From Beutenbergia cavernae DSM 12333 (GTDB lineage Bacteria > Actinomycetota > Actinomycetes > Actinomycetales > Beutenbergiaceae), in contig NC_012669.1 in NCBI RefSeq assembly GCF_000023105.1, forward strand, positions 3,411,025 through 3,475,024: DNA of 64,000 nucleotides, written 5' to 3'. Positions 48,449-58,990 of this stretch are shown in pieces. The position numbers and the translations under genes are program-made. The notes under the pieces are model-generated. The model was not told the DNA's origin. It was given only the letters and a program-made list of their open reading frames with translations, and did no database searches. Position 1 is the stretch's first letter; every line of letters begins with the position of its first letter.

Positions 48449-51189
48449 AGCCTCTCGAACCAGTCGAGGTCCTCGGGCGGGTCGCCCGCCATGACCTCCT
48501 GCGCCTCGTCGTCCGTCATCACCCCGAGCTCCACGGCTGTGCGCAGGACGTCCCACCGCTTCGCGGTCTCCTCCTCGTGGCGACCGAGCTCCTTCAGGGC
48601 GACGGCGTGGTTCCACTCGTACAGCGCTGCCTGGAGCACGTACCCCGCCTCGCGGAGCGCCGGCACGGACTGCGCGAAGATCTCCGCCGCTCGATCCGGC
48701 CTGCCCGCGAGCTGGTGCGAGGTCGCGATGTTGACGAGATGGTTCGCGCGGCTCGCCTCGTCGAGCGTCGAGAGGTCCAGCTCGAGGACGGCGATGGCCT
48801 CGTCGTAGCGGTGCAGGTCCATCAGGACGACGGCGCTGTTCACGCGCACGGTCGGGACGTGCGTCAGGTCCCCGTCCTCGATCAGGACGGCGAGCGCCGT
48901 CTCGAGCTGTGCCAGGGCCTCGTCGAGCCGCTGGAGCCGCCAGAGAGCGAGTCCTTGCTGGTTCAGGGCGTTCGCGACGAGCTGCGGCTCGCCCACCGCG
49001 CGCGCGATCGCCTCGGCACGGACCGAGTACTCGTACTTTCGCGCGTGGTCCATCCCGCTCGCCGCGTCGACGAGCACGATCGCGTCGGCGGCGCTCGGCT
49101 CGGCCCCCTCCTCGAGGAACGGCTCGTAGAGCGGCGCCGCCTCGCCGTCGAGCGCCTGGTTCCGGATCGTCAGGTGCAGGGGAGCCACCAGCGCGGCCCG
49201 GCGGATCCGCCCGGCGGGCACCTGATGGAGCGCCTCCGACAGCGCGAGGAACGTCCGCAGCTCGGCACGGACCCACTCGTCGGCTGCCGCACGATCCGTG
49301 AACGTCACGGCGAGCGCCTCGCCGGCGTCGATCGGCGGGCCGATCTCCTCGCGGGCGCTCCACAGCGAGGTCCCGCCGGCCCGCGCCGCGTTCCGGGCGG
49401 AGGCGACGGCGTGCTCGGTCAGCCGAACCACCGCTGCCTCCCGCTCACGGGCGGTCAGGCGTGCGCCACGTTCGACGGCCACGAGGCGCACGAGGTCGTG
49501 CATCGTGTACCGCTCGTCCTCGTCGACGGCGAGCAGCTGGGCGGCGGCCAGGTCGTCCAGCCGGCGCCGCGTCACACCGAGCGGGAGGTCCGCCAGCCGC
49601 GCCGCGGCCGCGGCCGTCGCGTGCGGCAGCGAGACGACACCCAGGTGCGCGAACACGTGCTCCGCCTCGTCGCCGGCGACGTCGAGGCCCACCTCGAGCG
49701 AGGACCGCACCGCGAGGTCGTCGGCCTCGAGCTCGTCCAGCCGGGCACGTGAGTCCGCCAGCCGGTCGAGCATGGTGGACAGGGAGCGCCGGGGCGCGGC
49801 AGACCACCGCGCGCCGACCACTCGGATGGCGAGCGGGAGGTACCCGCACGCCCGGAGGATCCCGTCGGCCGCGTCCGGCTCCGCCGCCACCCGCTGGCGT
49901 CCCACGAACCGCGTGAGCATCGCGAGCGCCGAACCCTCGCCGAGGACGTCGATGTGCAGCGCGTCCGGCGTGAGGTTCGCGAGCACGGAACGCGACGTGA
50001 CCAGGGCCGCCGAACCCGCACCAGGCAGCAGCGGACGCACCTGCGCTGCCGATGCGGCGTCGTCGAGCACCACGAGCACGGGCCGGGCGCCCGTCGCGGA
50101 GCGGAACTGCGACGCCAGCTCCTCGAGGCCGCGGCCATCGGCATCGCTGCCGAGCGAGCGCAGGAACCGCTCCAGCACGACCGCGGGGTCGTGCGGGGCC
50201 GTCCCCGGCGTCGCCCCGTGCAGGTTCACGTACAGCACCCCGCCGTCGTACCGGTCGGCGGCGTCGTGGGCGACCTCGAGCGCCAGCGCGGACTTGCCCA
50301 CGCCCCCCGGGCCGTCGATCGCGACGACGCCGGCACCGCCGGCGAGCGCGGCGACCAGCTGCGCACGTTCGGTCTCCCGCCCGACGAACGCCGGGTCCCG
50401 CGGCGGGATCTGGACCGGGCGCGCCGGCGCCCCGCGCCCGGCCAGCGGCGGGGGCACGGCCGCGAGCACCGGGTCCTCGACCAGGATCGCGTGCTCGAGG
50501 TCCCGCAGCTCGGGACCCGGCTCGATCCCCAGCTCCTCCACGAGCGTGGCCCGCGCCGCGCGGTAGGCGTCCAGCGCCTCCGCCGTCCGCCCCGACCGGT
50601 ACAGCGCGAGCATGAGGTGCCCGTGCAGCCGTTCCCGCAGCGGCGCCTCGGCCACAGCTGTCCGCAGATCGCCCACCAGGTCACTCGAACGACCCAGCGC
50701 CAGCGCCGCCGCGAACCGCGCCTCGACGGCCTCCGCGTGCAGCTCCTCCAGCCGCGACGTCGCGACGGCGAGGACCTCGTTGCCGCCGCCGAGTCCGGAG
50801 AACGGCGTCCCGCGCCAGCGCCCGAGCGCGTCCTCCAGGCGCGCCAGGGCGCCCTCCGGGTCGTGCCCGAGCAGCTCCCGGGCCGCGCACACCTCGGTCT
50901 CGAACACCGCCGCGTCGACGTCCTCCGCGGCCACCACGAGCCGGTACCCCGCGGGTTCCAGCACGAGCCGCTCGGCGCCGAGACGTTTGCGCAGCCGGTG
51001 CACGAGCACCTGCAGCGCCGCCCGAGAGCCGCTTCCCTCCGACCAGACCTCCGCCACGAGCCGGTCGGCGCTCACCGCTCGGGGGAACGCCTCGACCAGG
51101 AGCGAGAGCGCGAGCGCCACCCGACCGGAGGGCAGCACCGACGCAGCGTCGTCGACGACGACGAGCGGCCCCAGCACCCCGACCCTCAC
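48445..51189 (-). CDS. AfsR/SARP-type regulator: OmpR-HTH, BTAD, NB-ARC, TPR (paralog C)
   Basis: This 914-residue paralog begins [22 protein letters not shown], with BTAD ([39 protein letters not shown]), NB-ARC ([32 protein letters not shown]) with MHDLVRLVA, TPRs, and the ending PPEDLDWF that resembles PPEDLPAF of paralog A. It is first in the C-B(-A) series and divergent from coaA across 81 bases. ATP/ADP-switched oligomerisation is expected from the family; ligand and targets are unknown. Confidence 0.93.
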   Translation of the reverse strand: MRVGVLGPLVVVDDAASVLPSGRVALALSLLVEAFPRAVSADRLVAEVWSEGSGSRAALQVLVHRLRKRLGAERLVLEPAGYRLVVAAEDVDAAVFETEVCAARELLGHDPEGALARLEDALGRWRGTPFSGLGGGNEVLAVATSRLEELHAEAVEARFAAALALGRSSDLVGDLRTAVAEAPLRERLHGHLMLALYRSGRTAEALDAYRAARATLVEELGIEPGPELRDLEHAILVEDPVLAAVPPPLAGRGAPARPVQIPPRDPAFVGRETERAQLVAALAGGAGVVAIDGPGGVGKSALALEVAHDAADRYDGGVLYVNLHGATPGTAPHDPAVVLERFLRSLGSDADGRGLEELASQFRSATGARPVLVVLDDAASAAQVRPLLPGAGSAALVTSRSVLANLTPDALHIDVLGEGSALAMLTRFVGRQRVAAEPDAADGILRACGYLPLAIRVVGARWSAAPRRSLSTMLDRLADSRARLDELEADDLAVRSSLEVGLDVAGDEAEHVFAHLGVVSLPHATAAAAARLADLPLGVTRRRLDDLAAAQLLAVDEDERYTMHDLVRLVAVERGARLTAREREAAVVRLTEHAVASARNAARAGGTSLWSAREEIGPPIDAGEALAVTFTDRAAADEWVRAELRTFLALSEALHQVPAGRIRRAALVAPLHLTIRNQALDGEAAPLYEPFLEEGAEPSAADAIVLVDAASGMDHARKYEYSVRAEAIARAVGEPQLVANALNQQGLALWRLQRLDEALAQLETALAVLIEDGDLTHVPTVRVNSAVVLMDLHRYDEAIAVLELDLSTLDEASRANHLVNIATSHQLAGRPDRAAEIFAQSVPALREAGYVLQAALYEWNHAVALKELGRHEEETAKRWDVLRTAVELGVMTDDEAQEVMAGDPPEDLDWFERL

Positions 51190-51270
51190 GCGCGATTCCC
51201 CACCCCGATGCCGCCTCGACGCGGCGGCTCCTGGCGCACGAGGCTATCGGGGTGGGCCACACTATTCGGC

Positions 51271-52245
51271 GTGGCACTGCCCAAGGACGCCTCCGTCGAG
51301 TCCGTACCGTCGTCCACGACGCCGTTCGTGGAGCTGGACCGCGCGGCCTGGAGCCGCCTGTCGGCGTCGACCCCCCTGCCCCTCACGGACGACGACGTCG
51401 CCCGGTTGCGCGGCCTGGGCGACCCGATCGACCTCGCGGAGGTGGACACCGTCTACCGTCCGCTGTCCCGCCTGCTCACGCTGTACGTGGACGCCGTCGG
51501 CAGCCTCCACCACGCCACGTCGACGTTCCTCGGCGAGCGCACCCACCGCACCCCGTTCGTCATCGGCGTGGCGGGATCCGTCGCCGTCGGGAAGTCGACG
51601 GCGTCACGCGTCCTCGCGGAGATGCTGCGCCGCTGGCCGGGCACCCCCCGCGTCGAGCTCGTCACGACCGACGGGTTCCTCTACCCGAACGCCGAGCTCG
51701 CCCGCCGCGGGCTGATGAACCGGAAGGGCTTCCCCGAGTCGTACGACCGGCGCGCGCTGCTCCGCTTCCTCGCCGAGGTCAAGAGCGGGGCCGACGTCGT
51801 CGAGGCGCCCGTGTACGACCACCTCACGTACGACATCGTGCCGGAGGGCCGCGTTCGGGTGCAGCGCCCCGACGTCCTCATCGTCGAGGGTCTCAACGTG
51901 CTGGCACCCGCGCGGACGACGGCGCAGGGCCGCCGCAGCGTGGCCGTGTCCGACTACTTCGACTTCTCGATCTACGTCGACGCCCGCACGTCGGACATCC
52001 GCCGCTGGTACGTCGACCGCTTCCTCCGGCTCCGGGAGACCGCGTTCGCCCAGCCGCAGTCCTACTTCCACCGCTATGCGGGGCTCGACGACGCCGAGGC
52101 GCGCGCGACGGCGCAGCGCATCTGGGCGGAGATCAACGAACCGAACCTGCGCCAGAACATCCTGCCGACGCGCGGCCGCGCCACGCTCGTCATGACGAAG
52201 TCCGCGGACCACCGCCTGCACCGGGTGCTGCTGCGCAAGCTCTGA
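51271..52245 (+). CDS. coaA: Type I pantothenate kinase
   Basis: This 324-residue kinase has the P-loop [12 protein letters not shown] (about residues 99-110), [30 protein letters not shown] and [10 protein letters not shown], with the family length and an extra basic C-terminus ending LHRVLLRKL. It phosphorylates pantothenate, the first step of CoA synthesis. It is the only plus-strand gene among the regulators: it diverges from paralog C and converges on paralog D (21 bases). Confidence 0.97.
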   Translation: MALPKDASVESVPSSTTPFVELDRAAWSRLSASTPLPLTDDDVARLRGLGDPIDLAEVDTVYRPLSRLLTLYVDAVGSLHHATSTFLGERTHRTPFVIGVAGSVAVGKSTASRVLAEMLRRWPGTPRVELVTTDGFLYPNAELARRGLMNRKGFPESYDRRALLRFLAEVKSGADVVEAPVYDHLTYDIVPEGRVRVQRPDVLIVEGLNVLAPARTTAQGRRSVAVSDYFDFSIYVDARTSDIRRWYVDRFLRLRETAFAQPQSYFHRYAGLDDAEARATAQRIWAEINEPNLRQNILPTRGRATLVMTKSADHRLHRVLLRKL

Positions 52246-52266
52246 GGAGCCCGGGCGGCCGAGGGG

Positions 52267-55011
52267 TCAGCTCATCCCGAAGGCGTCCTCGGCCCCCGAC
52301 GGATCGGCCAGGGCGGACTCGCCGGCGGCCGGTGTCAGCAGGCCCAGCTCGACGGCGAGGCCGACCGCCTCGGCGCGCGTCTGACGTGCCTCCTCGGTGC
52401 GCCCGGCGTCGCCGAGCACCGCGGCGTCGTGCCACAGGCACCGCGCCGTCATGTGCAGGTCGCCGGAGTCCCGCAGCTCCCGCGCGGCCTCGCGGAACTG
52501 CTCGTGCGCCTCGTCGAGGCGTCCGCTGCCCGCGCGCAGCATCGCGAGGTTGCACCTCGTGATGGCGCGGGGCATCCCGGTGGACGAGGCGATGTTCGCC
52601 TCGGCCACCGCCGCCGCCTCGTCGAGCCTCCCGAGGCCGGTCAGCGCGTCGACGAGGTTGGTGCGCGGATAGGCCGCCGCCGTGTCGTGCCCCGCCGTGG
52701 TCAGGATCTCGATGCTCTCCGCGAACGCCTCGGCCGCACGGTCGAACCTGCCGGTGCGGTTGCCGCGGATCCCCCGGACGTTGAGCGCGGTCGCCAGCGC
52801 CCTGGCGTCACCGCCGGAGCGCAGCACCTCCAACGCCGCGTCGAGGCGGTCGTCGTTCGCGGGGTCGTGCTGCCGCACGACCACCGAGTCCGCCCACACC
52901 AGCGCCTCGGCGGGCGACGTCGGCGCGTCCCGCTCGAGGACGGGCGCGTACATGCGTGCCGCCGGCCCGTGCAGCGCCTGAGCGTCGAAGATCCGGACGA
53001 GGGGTGCGAGCATCGCCGCCACGAGCTCCGGGCCGTCGGGCAGGCGCGCGACGCCGTCGACGACCGCCTGGAGGTTCGCGATCTCGGTCCGGACCCACGC
53101 GAGTGCGGCCTGCGCGTCGGCGAACTCGACGGCCAGCACGGCGCGCGGCTCGACCGAGGGGCCGACACGCATCCGGAAGTCCGGCAGGTCCGGCGTGAAT
53201 GCGTGGCTCGCGGCACGCACGGACGCCAGGTAGTGCTCGTACCCGCGGCGCACGAGCGCCGCCCGCTCGTCGTCGTCGAACTCCACGCCGGCACGCTCGG
53301 ACGCGAAGAAGCGCACGAGCTCGTGCATCGTCACCGACTCGTCGGCACCGGTCACGAGCAGCCGCGCCTCGGCGAGGTCGTCGAGGCGCCGGCGGGCCAC
53401 GGCCAGCGGGACGTCGGCGAGCCGCGCGGCGGCGACCGGGCTCACCGACGGCATGTCGAGGACGCCGAGCGCCGCGAGCATCCGCGGAGCGAGGGGGTCG
53501 AGCCCGCGCAGACCGACGGCGATGCTCGCCCGGACGGCGAGGTCGCCATGGCGCAGCTCGTCGAGCCGGTGGCGCTCGTCGCCGAGGCGGTCCGCGAGCA
53601 CCGCGAGCCGGCGGTGCGGCGCCGCGGCCAGGCGTGCGCCGGCGATCCGCAGCGCGAGCGGAAGTCGCCCGCAGGCGTCGACGATCCGTCGCGCCGCCGC
53701 CTCCTCCGCCCGCACCCGGTCCTCGCCTGCCGCGCGAGCGAGCATCTCGAGGGCCTCGACGTCCGACAGCTCGTCGAGGTGCACGAGCAGGGAGATGGGC
53801 AGGCCGAGGACCGGGCGTGACGTGACGATCGCCGCCGACGGTGCGCTCGGGAGCAGGGGGCGCACCTGGGCCAGCGACGCGGCGTCGTCCAGCACCACCA
53901 GCACCGGGCTGAGCGCCGTGCGCGTGCGGAGCTCCGCCGCCGCCTCCTCCGGGTCCGACGGCGCGCGCGGCAGGCCGAGCGCGCGCAGGAAGCGTTCCAG
54001 CACCTCCTCCACCCCGCGCGGCTCGCCGTCCGGCATCGCCCCACGCAGGTCCACGTACAGCTGCCCGCCGGGGAAGGCGTCGGCGACGGCGTTCGCGACC
54101 TCCAGCGCGAGCGCCGACTTCCCGGCACCGCCCGGGCCGGCGACGGCTACGAGCGAGGAGCCGGACCGCAGCTCCCGGGCGAGCAGGTCCACCTCCTCGG
54201 GGCGGCCCGTGAACGCGGGGTCGGGACCCGGCAGCTGCGCCGGGCGGACCGGGCGTTCCGGCCCGGTGAGGGGCGCGGGCGGCGCGGCGAGCACGGGATC
54301 CTCGAGCAGGATCGCCCGCTCGAGGTCCTTGAGCAGCGGCCCGGGCTCGAGGCCGAGCTCGCCGACCAGCTCACCGCGAGCCGCCCGGTAGGCGTCGAGG
54401 GCCGCCGCAGTGCGCCCCGCGCGGTACAGCGCGAGCATGAGGTGGGCGTGGAGGCGCTCCCGCAGCGGGTGCGCCGCGACGGCGTCCCGGAGGTCCGGCA
54501 CGAGCTCCCCGGCCATCCCCGCCGTCAGCGCGGCCTCGAACCTCGCCTCGAGGGCGTCGACGTGGAGCTCCGACAGCCGGGCGGACTCCGCGGCCAGCTC
54601 CGGCGAGGCCGCGGCCAGCTCGCCGAACGGTTCACCCCGCCACAGCCGCAGGGCCGCGTCGAGCTCGGCGAGCGCCTCCCTCGGGGCGACGTCGACCCGG
54701 TCCCGGGCGTGCCCGGCCCGCAGCGCGAAGTCCTCCGCCACGAGCTCGGCGGCGCCGAGCCGGTAGCTCTGGCCGACCGACTCCACCGCTCCCTCGCCCA
54801 GCCGGCGCCGCACACGGTGGACCAGCACCTGCAGAGCGCCCCGCGTCCCGCCGCCGTCGTCCCAGAGCGCTTCGAGGAGGCGGTCCGCGGACACCGGGTC
54901 GGGGGCTGCCACCGCGAGGAGGGCGACGAGCTGCACGCTGCGGCCGGCGGGCAGGGCGACGTCCTCGCCGTCCTGGGTGACGACGAGCGGACCCAGCACA
55001 TCGACTCGCAC
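52267..55011 (-). CDS. AfsR/SARP-type regulator: OmpR-HTH, BTAD, NB-ARC, TPR (paralog D)
   Basis: This 914-residue paralog is the most divergent: winged helix (MRVDVLGPLVVTQDGEDVALPAG), BTAD ([39 protein letters not shown]), NB-ARC with [16 protein letters not shown] (Ala for Val in the P-loop) and MHELVRFFA in place of MHD, then TPRs (TALNVRGIRGNRTGRFDRAAEAF, NLAMLRAGSGRLDEA). Its C-terminus lacks the PPxxL...F ending of A-C. It is separated from the other three by coaA and lies 86 bases upstream of the DedA gene. Confidence 0.92.
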   Translation of the reverse strand: MRVDVLGPLVVTQDGEDVALPAGRSVQLVALLAVAAPDPVSADRLLEALWDDGGGTRGALQVLVHRVRRRLGEGAVESVGQSYRLGAAELVAEDFALRAGHARDRVDVAPREALAELDAALRLWRGEPFGELAAASPELAAESARLSELHVDALEARFEAALTAGMAGELVPDLRDAVAAHPLRERLHAHLMLALYRAGRTAAALDAYRAARGELVGELGLEPGPLLKDLERAILLEDPVLAAPPAPLTGPERPVRPAQLPGPDPAFTGRPEEVDLLARELRSGSSLVAVAGPGGAGKSALALEVANAVADAFPGGQLYVDLRGAMPDGEPRGVEEVLERFLRALGLPRAPSDPEEAAAELRTRTALSPVLVVLDDAASLAQVRPLLPSAPSAAIVTSRPVLGLPISLLVHLDELSDVEALEMLARAAGEDRVRAEEAAARRIVDACGRLPLALRIAGARLAAAPHRRLAVLADRLGDERHRLDELRHGDLAVRASIAVGLRGLDPLAPRMLAALGVLDMPSVSPVAAARLADVPLAVARRRLDDLAEARLLVTGADESVTMHELVRFFASERAGVEFDDDERAALVRRGYEHYLASVRAASHAFTPDLPDFRMRVGPSVEPRAVLAVEFADAQAALAWVRTEIANLQAVVDGVARLPDGPELVAAMLAPLVRIFDAQALHGPAARMYAPVLERDAPTSPAEALVWADSVVVRQHDPANDDRLDAALEVLRSGGDARALATALNVRGIRGNRTGRFDRAAEAFAESIEILTTAGHDTAAAYPRTNLVDALTGLGRLDEAAAVAEANIASSTGMPRAITRCNLAMLRAGSGRLDEAHEQFREAARELRDSGDLHMTARCLWHDAAVLGDAGRTEEARQTRAEAVGLAVELGLLTPAAGESALADPSGAEDAFGMS

Positions 55012-55097
55012 TCTTCCCGCAGCCCCCGGCTCGGGCCGGACTCCCCGACCCGCCAGGGTAGCGCGGCAGGGAAGCGCCGCAAGGGGCCGGTTTCGGG

Positions 55098-55814
55098 TCA
55101 GTCCGTGGGTTCCGTGGACCTCGTCGCCGGGACCGGGGCGGCGTCGCCCTCCACGGCCCCGCCTTCAGTGGCGTCACCCTCGGGGGCCTCACCCTCGGCG
55201 GGCTTGTCCTCGGTGCGTCCGGAGCGCCGGGACAGGATCGAGTCGACGAGCGTCCCGATGAGGACGCCGCCGACGATGCCGACGACGACGCCCAGCAGCG
55301 GGTAGTCGTGGAAGAACCGGCCTGCCGCCAGGCCGATGACCGTGGAGTACACCGCCCAGGTGATCGCCGCCAGGGCGTCGAAGGCGACGAAGCGGCGCAG
55401 CGGGAAGCCGACGGCGCCCGCCGTCATGTTGACCGCGACCCTCCCGACCGGGATGTAGCGCGCCGAGAGGATGAACGTGCCGCCACGCCGGGCGAGCTGG
55501 CGCTCCGCCCAGGCGAGCGTCGCCTTGCCCTTCCCGGACGAGAACAGGCGCATCGTCCGTACCGGCACACGGCGGCCGATGGAGAAGGCGATGAGGTCGC
55601 CGGTCATCGCCCCGGCCGCGGCGACGGGGATGATCGCGAGGATCGGGACGCCGTCGCCCGCCACGGCCAGTGCCGCGAGCGCGATGACGACCGACTCGCT
55701 GGGGATCGGCGGGAAGAACCCGTCGATCACGCAGAACGCGAACAGAGCGAGCAGCACCCATGGGGACTCCGCCATGCCGATGACGGCGTCCTGGATCGTG
55801 CTGAGGATGTCCAC
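55098..55814 (-). CDS. DedA-family membrane protein
   Basis: This 238-residue protein has the DedA/SNARE-associated pattern: FFPPIPSESVVIALAALAVAG, GAMTGDLIAFSIGRR, then ARRGGTFILSARYIPVGRVAVNMTAGAVGFPLRRFVAFDALAAITWAVYST and a final helix VVVGIVGGVLIG, followed by a Glu/Gly/Ala-rich tail. DedA proteins act as lipid or undecaprenyl-phosphate flippases. The GTG at 55814 has GGAG upstream. Confidence 0.92.
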   Translation of the reverse strand: MDILSTIQDAVIGMAESPWVLLALFAFCVIDGFFPPIPSESVVIALAALAVAGDGVPILAIIPVAAAGAMTGDLIAFSIGRRVPVRTMRLFSSGKGKATLAWAERQLARRGGTFILSARYIPVGRVAVNMTAGAVGFPLRRFVAFDALAAITWAVYSTVIGLAAGRFFHDYPLLGVVVGIVGGVLIGTLVDSILSRRSGRTEDKPAEGEAPEGDATEGGAVEGDAAPVPATRSTEPTD

Positions 55815-55985
55815 GCGGTGCTCCGGTCTGGTTCTGGACGATCGGGGGACTTCGGTTCGCGCGCCCCCGCTGACGTCTCCCCCATCATCGCCTGCCACCA
55901 CCGGTGTGGCGCGTCATCCTCAGGTCGGAGCCGACGGTCCGCACTCCCTAGGGAACGCCCCTGGTCCGCCGCGCGTTCCCGACGG

Positions 55986-56639
55986 CTACGCCCGAGGGGT
56001 CGGCTCAGCGCCCTCGAGCGGGAAGCCCAGTACCGTTGCCGCGCCGCGCGGGACGGCCTCGCTCGCCCACCGGGGCGCGTGCGCGTCCGAGGCCAGCGAC
56101 CGTGGCGCCGCGGCGTCGAGGTACAGCTCTCCCGCGAGGTGGTCGACCTCGTGCTGGACGATCCGCGCCGGCCAGCCTGCGAGCTCCTCGGCGACGGCGT
56201 TCCCCGCCTCGTCGGCGGCGAGCAGCCGCACGCGCCGCCATCGCGCCCGTACGGCCACATAGCCGGGCACCGAGAGGCAGCCCTCGTAGAACGACACGCG
56301 TTCCGGTCCCGCGGGCGTGTACGTCGGGTTGACGAGCACACGGAACGCGACGGGCACGCGTTCGCGCGCGGCCGCCGTCGCGTCGTCGTCGACGCCTGGG
56401 TCCTCGATCACGGCGATCGCGAGCGGCAGCCCGATCTGAGGGGCGGCGAGGCCCACACCCGGTGCGGTGCGCATCGTGACTCGCATCGCCTCGAGGAGCC
56501 GGTGGAACCGCTCGGCCCCGAGCTCCCCGCCGTAGCGCGCGGCGGGCGCCCGCAGCACCGGCGCGCCGGCGCTCACGATCGGCAGCACGCCGTCCGGGTG
56601 CGCCTCGAGAAGGGCGTCGACGGCAGGGACCAGGTTCAC
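55986..56639 (-). CDS. def: Peptide deformylase
   Basis: This 217-residue enzyme has all three motifs: GVGLAAPQIG (about residues 61-70), EGCLSVPGY with metal ligand C121, and QHEVDHLAGELYLD with H163, E164, H167. It removes N-formyl groups from new proteins. The C-terminus is longer than minimal type-I deformylases, with a MAP-like basic/Pro tail. The GTG start is seven bases after the glmM stop, in operon with it. Confidence 0.96.
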   Translation of the reverse strand: MNLVPAVDALLEAHPDGVLPIVSAGAPVLRAPAARYGGELGAERFHRLLEAMRVTMRTAPGVGLAAPQIGLPLAIAVIEDPGVDDDATAAARERVPVAFRVLVNPTYTPAGPERVSFYEGCLSVPGYVAVRARWRRVRLLAADEAGNAVAEELAGWPARIVQHEVDHLAGELYLDAAAPRSLASDAHAPRWASEAVPRGAATVLGFPLEGAEPTPRA

Positions 56640-56646
56640 GCGGCGC

Positions 56647-58005
56647 TCAGAGCGACAGCCGGGTGCGGACCACGTCCGCCAGGGAGGTGGCGACCGACTC
56701 GGCCCGCTCGGGCGTGTCGGCCTCCACCATCACGCGCACCAGGGCCTCCGTGCCGGAGGGGCGCAGGAGGACTCGACCCGCGTCGCCGAGGCCGGCCTCC
56801 GCGCGCGCGACGGCGTCGGACACCACCTCGTCCGACAGCGCCCGGGAACGGTCGACCCCGGTGACGTTGAGCAGCACCTGGGGCAGCCGGCGCACCGGCG
56901 CGGCGAGCTCGGCGAGCGACGCGCCGGTCGTCGCGACCCGCGCCGCGACCTGCAGCGCCGTGAGCAGACCGTCGCCGGTGGTCGCGAACTGCGACATGAT
57001 GATGTGGCCGGACTGCTCGCCACCGAGCGACGCTCCCGACCGGCGCATCTCCTCGAGCACGTACCTGTCCCCGACCGGGGTCTGGACCGTGCGGATCCCC
57101 GCCTCGCGCATCGCGATGAGCAGCCCGAGGTTGCTCATCACCGTGACGACCAACGTGTCGTCGGCGAGGGTGCCCGCATCGCGGAGCGCCACGCCGAGCA
57201 GGCCCATCACCTGGTCGCCGTCCACCAGCGCGCCGCTCGCGTCCACGGCGAGGCACCGGTCGGCGTCCCCGTCGAGCGCCACGCCGAGGTGGGCCTCCGA
57301 GGCGACGACCGCCGCCTGCAGCTGCTCCGGGTGGGTGGACCCGCACTTCTCGTTGATGTTGCGGCCGTCCGGCGAGGCGTTGATGACGACGACGTCGGCG
57401 CCCGCCTCGCGCAGCACCACCGGGCCGACCTCGCTCGCCGCGCCGTTCGCGCAGTCGATGACGATGCGCAGGCCCGACAGGTCGGCGTCGATCGTCGACA
57501 GCAGGTGCGCGACGTAGTCGTGGCCGCCGAAGCCGGGGTCGATGCTGATGCGTCCGACGTCGGCCCCCGTGGGCCGATCCCACTGCTGCTCGAGCAGCGC
57601 GGTGATGGCGTCCTCGACGTCGTCGCCGAGCTTCTGCCCACCGTGGCCCAGGAACTTGATGCCGTTGTCGGCCATCGGGTTGTGCGATGCCGAGATCACC
57701 ACGCCGATCTCGGCGTCCTGCGCACCGGTCAGGTAGGCGACGGCCGGCGTCGGGAGCACCCCGAGGTTGGTGACGTCGACCCCGGCGCTCGCGAGGCCGG
57801 CGGCGACGGCGGCCGACAGGAACTCACCGGACGCCCTCGGGTCGCGCCCGATCAGCGCACGAGGGCGTCGGTGGAGGTCGGCGCGGGCAGCGGCACCGGT
57901 GCCGAGCACCCGCGCCGCCGCCACCCCGAGGTCGAGGGCAAGCTCGGCGGTGACGTCGGCGTTCGCGAGCCCGCGGACACCATCGGTGCCGAAGAGCCTG
58001 CCCAT
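56647..58005 (-). CDS. glmM: Phosphoglucosamine mutase
   Basis: This 452-residue enzyme starts [12 protein letters not shown], has the phosphoserine loop [15 protein letters not shown] (S107), the Mg loop [11 protein letters not shown], the sugar loop GGEQSGH and the C-terminal phosphate loop [14 protein letters not shown]. It converts glucosamine-6-P to glucosamine-1-P for UDP-GlcNAc. It lies 14 bases after rpsI and is likely cotranscribed with rplM-rpsI and def. Confidence 0.98.
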   Translation of the reverse strand: MGRLFGTDGVRGLANADVTAELALDLGVAAARVLGTGAAARADLHRRPRALIGRDPRASGEFLSAAVAAGLASAGVDVTNLGVLPTPAVAYLTGAQDAEIGVVISASHNPMADNGIKFLGHGGQKLGDDVEDAITALLEQQWDRPTGADVGRISIDPGFGGHDYVAHLLSTIDADLSGLRIVIDCANGAASEVGPVVLREAGADVVVINASPDGRNINEKCGSTHPEQLQAAVVASEAHLGVALDGDADRCLAVDASGALVDGDQVMGLLGVALRDAGTLADDTLVVTVMSNLGLLIAMREAGIRTVQTPVGDRYVLEEMRRSGASLGGEQSGHIIMSQFATTGDGLLTALQVAARVATTGASLAELAAPVRRLPQVLLNVTGVDRSRALSDEVVSDAVARAEAGLGDAGRVLLRPSGTEALVRVMVEADTPERAESVATSLADVVRTRLSL

Positions 58006-58019
58006 CCGCGCGTGCGCGG

Positions 58020-58508
58020 TCAGCGCTTCGAGTACTGAGGCGCCTTGCGAGCCTTCTTCAGACCCGCCTTCTTGCGCTCCGTCACACGTGCGTCACGCGT
58101 GAGGAAGCCGGCCTTCTTCAGGGCCGGACGGTTCGACTCCTCGTCGATCGCGTTGAGCGCGCGCGCGATCCCGAGACGGAGGGCACCGGCCTGGCCGGAG
58201 ACGCCGCCGCCGTCGATGCGCGCGACGACGTCGAACCGCTCCTCGAGCTCGAGCAGCGTGAACGGCGAGTTCACGAGCTGCTGGTGGAGCTTGTTCGGGA
58301 AGTAGTCCTCGAGCGGCCGCCCGTTGATCGTCCACGCGCCGCTGCCCGGCACGAGCCGGACGCGCGCGATGGCCTCCTTGCGACGGCCGATGGCCTGGCC
58401 CGGCGCGGTGATGCTCTCGCCGCGGCTGGCGGCGGTCGCTGCCGGCGTCTCGGAGGTGTAGCTGCTGGGGGCGTTCTCGTCCAGCTCGTCGATGGTGGTC
58501 TCAGCCAC
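58020..58508 (-). CDS. rpsI: 30S ribosomal protein S9
   Basis: This 162-residue protein has the S9 core ([84 protein letters not shown]) and the acidic N-terminal extension of about 40 residues common in actinobacteria. Its Lys/Arg tail reaches the P-site tRNA. GAGGAG precedes the GTG start. It follows rplM by 38 bases. Confidence 0.98.
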   Translation of the reverse strand: MAETTIDELDENAPSSYTSETPAATAASRGESITAPGQAIGRRKEAIARVRLVPGSGAWTINGRPLEDYFPNKLHQQLVNSPFTLLELEERFDVVARIDGGGVSGQAGALRLGIARALNAIDEESNRPALKKAGFLTRDARVTERKKAGLKKARKAPQYSKR

Positions 58509-58546
58509 GGTTCTCCTCGTGATTCTTCTGGCGGACGGCCGCGCGA

Positions 58547-58990
58547 CTACTGCGCGATCTGCGTGATCTCGAAGGTCTGCGGCTTCTGCGCGCCGTGCGG
58601 GTGCTCGGCACCCGCGTAGACCTTGAGCTTGCGCATCTGCGCACGGCCGAGGCTGTTCTTGGGCACCATGCCGCGGATCGCCTTCTCGACGGCCCGCTCC
58701 GGCCGCTTCTCGAGCAGCTCCGCGTAGGACGTCGCCTTGAGGCCCCCGGGGTAGCCCGAGTGGCGGTAGGCGAGCTTCTGCTGCTCCTTGTTGCCCGTGA
58801 GCGCCACCTTGTCGGCGTTCACGACGATGACGAAGTCACCGGTGTCCACGTGCGGGGCGAACGTCGCCTTGTGCTTGCCGCGGAGCAGCTTCGCGACCTG
58901 CGACGCGAGACGGCCGAGCACGACGTCGGTCGCGTCGATGACGTACCAGGTCCGCTCGGTGTCGGACGGCTTCGGGGTGAACGTACGCAC
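58547..58990 (-). CDS. rplM: 50S ribosomal protein L13
   Basis: This 147-residue protein has [73 protein letters not shown] and [16 protein letters not shown], complete for L13. The GTG at 58990 is preceded by GAAGG; the upstream frame to 59311 is untranslated leader. It heads the rplM-rpsI-glmM-def unit. Confidence 0.98.
   Translation of the reverse strand: MRTFTPKPSDTERTWYVIDATDVVLGRLASQVAKLLRGKHKATFAPHVDTGDFVIVVNADKVALTGNKEQQKLAYRHSGYPGGLKATSYAELLEKRPERAVEKAIRGMVPKNSLGRAQMRKLKVYAGAEHPHGAQKPQTFEITQIAQ

Noticed and set aside
42858-55011. NB-ARC/TPR proteins as an antiphage (Avs-like) defence island
   Set aside because: All four have N-terminal OmpR-type DNA-binding plus BTAD domains, not nuclease or protease effectors, and no other defence gene is nearby.
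55815-55985. Possible small RNA or gene between def and the DedA gene
   Set aside because: No clear hairpin terminator pair or open frame with a start signal; treated as an ordinary promoter region of the DedA gene.
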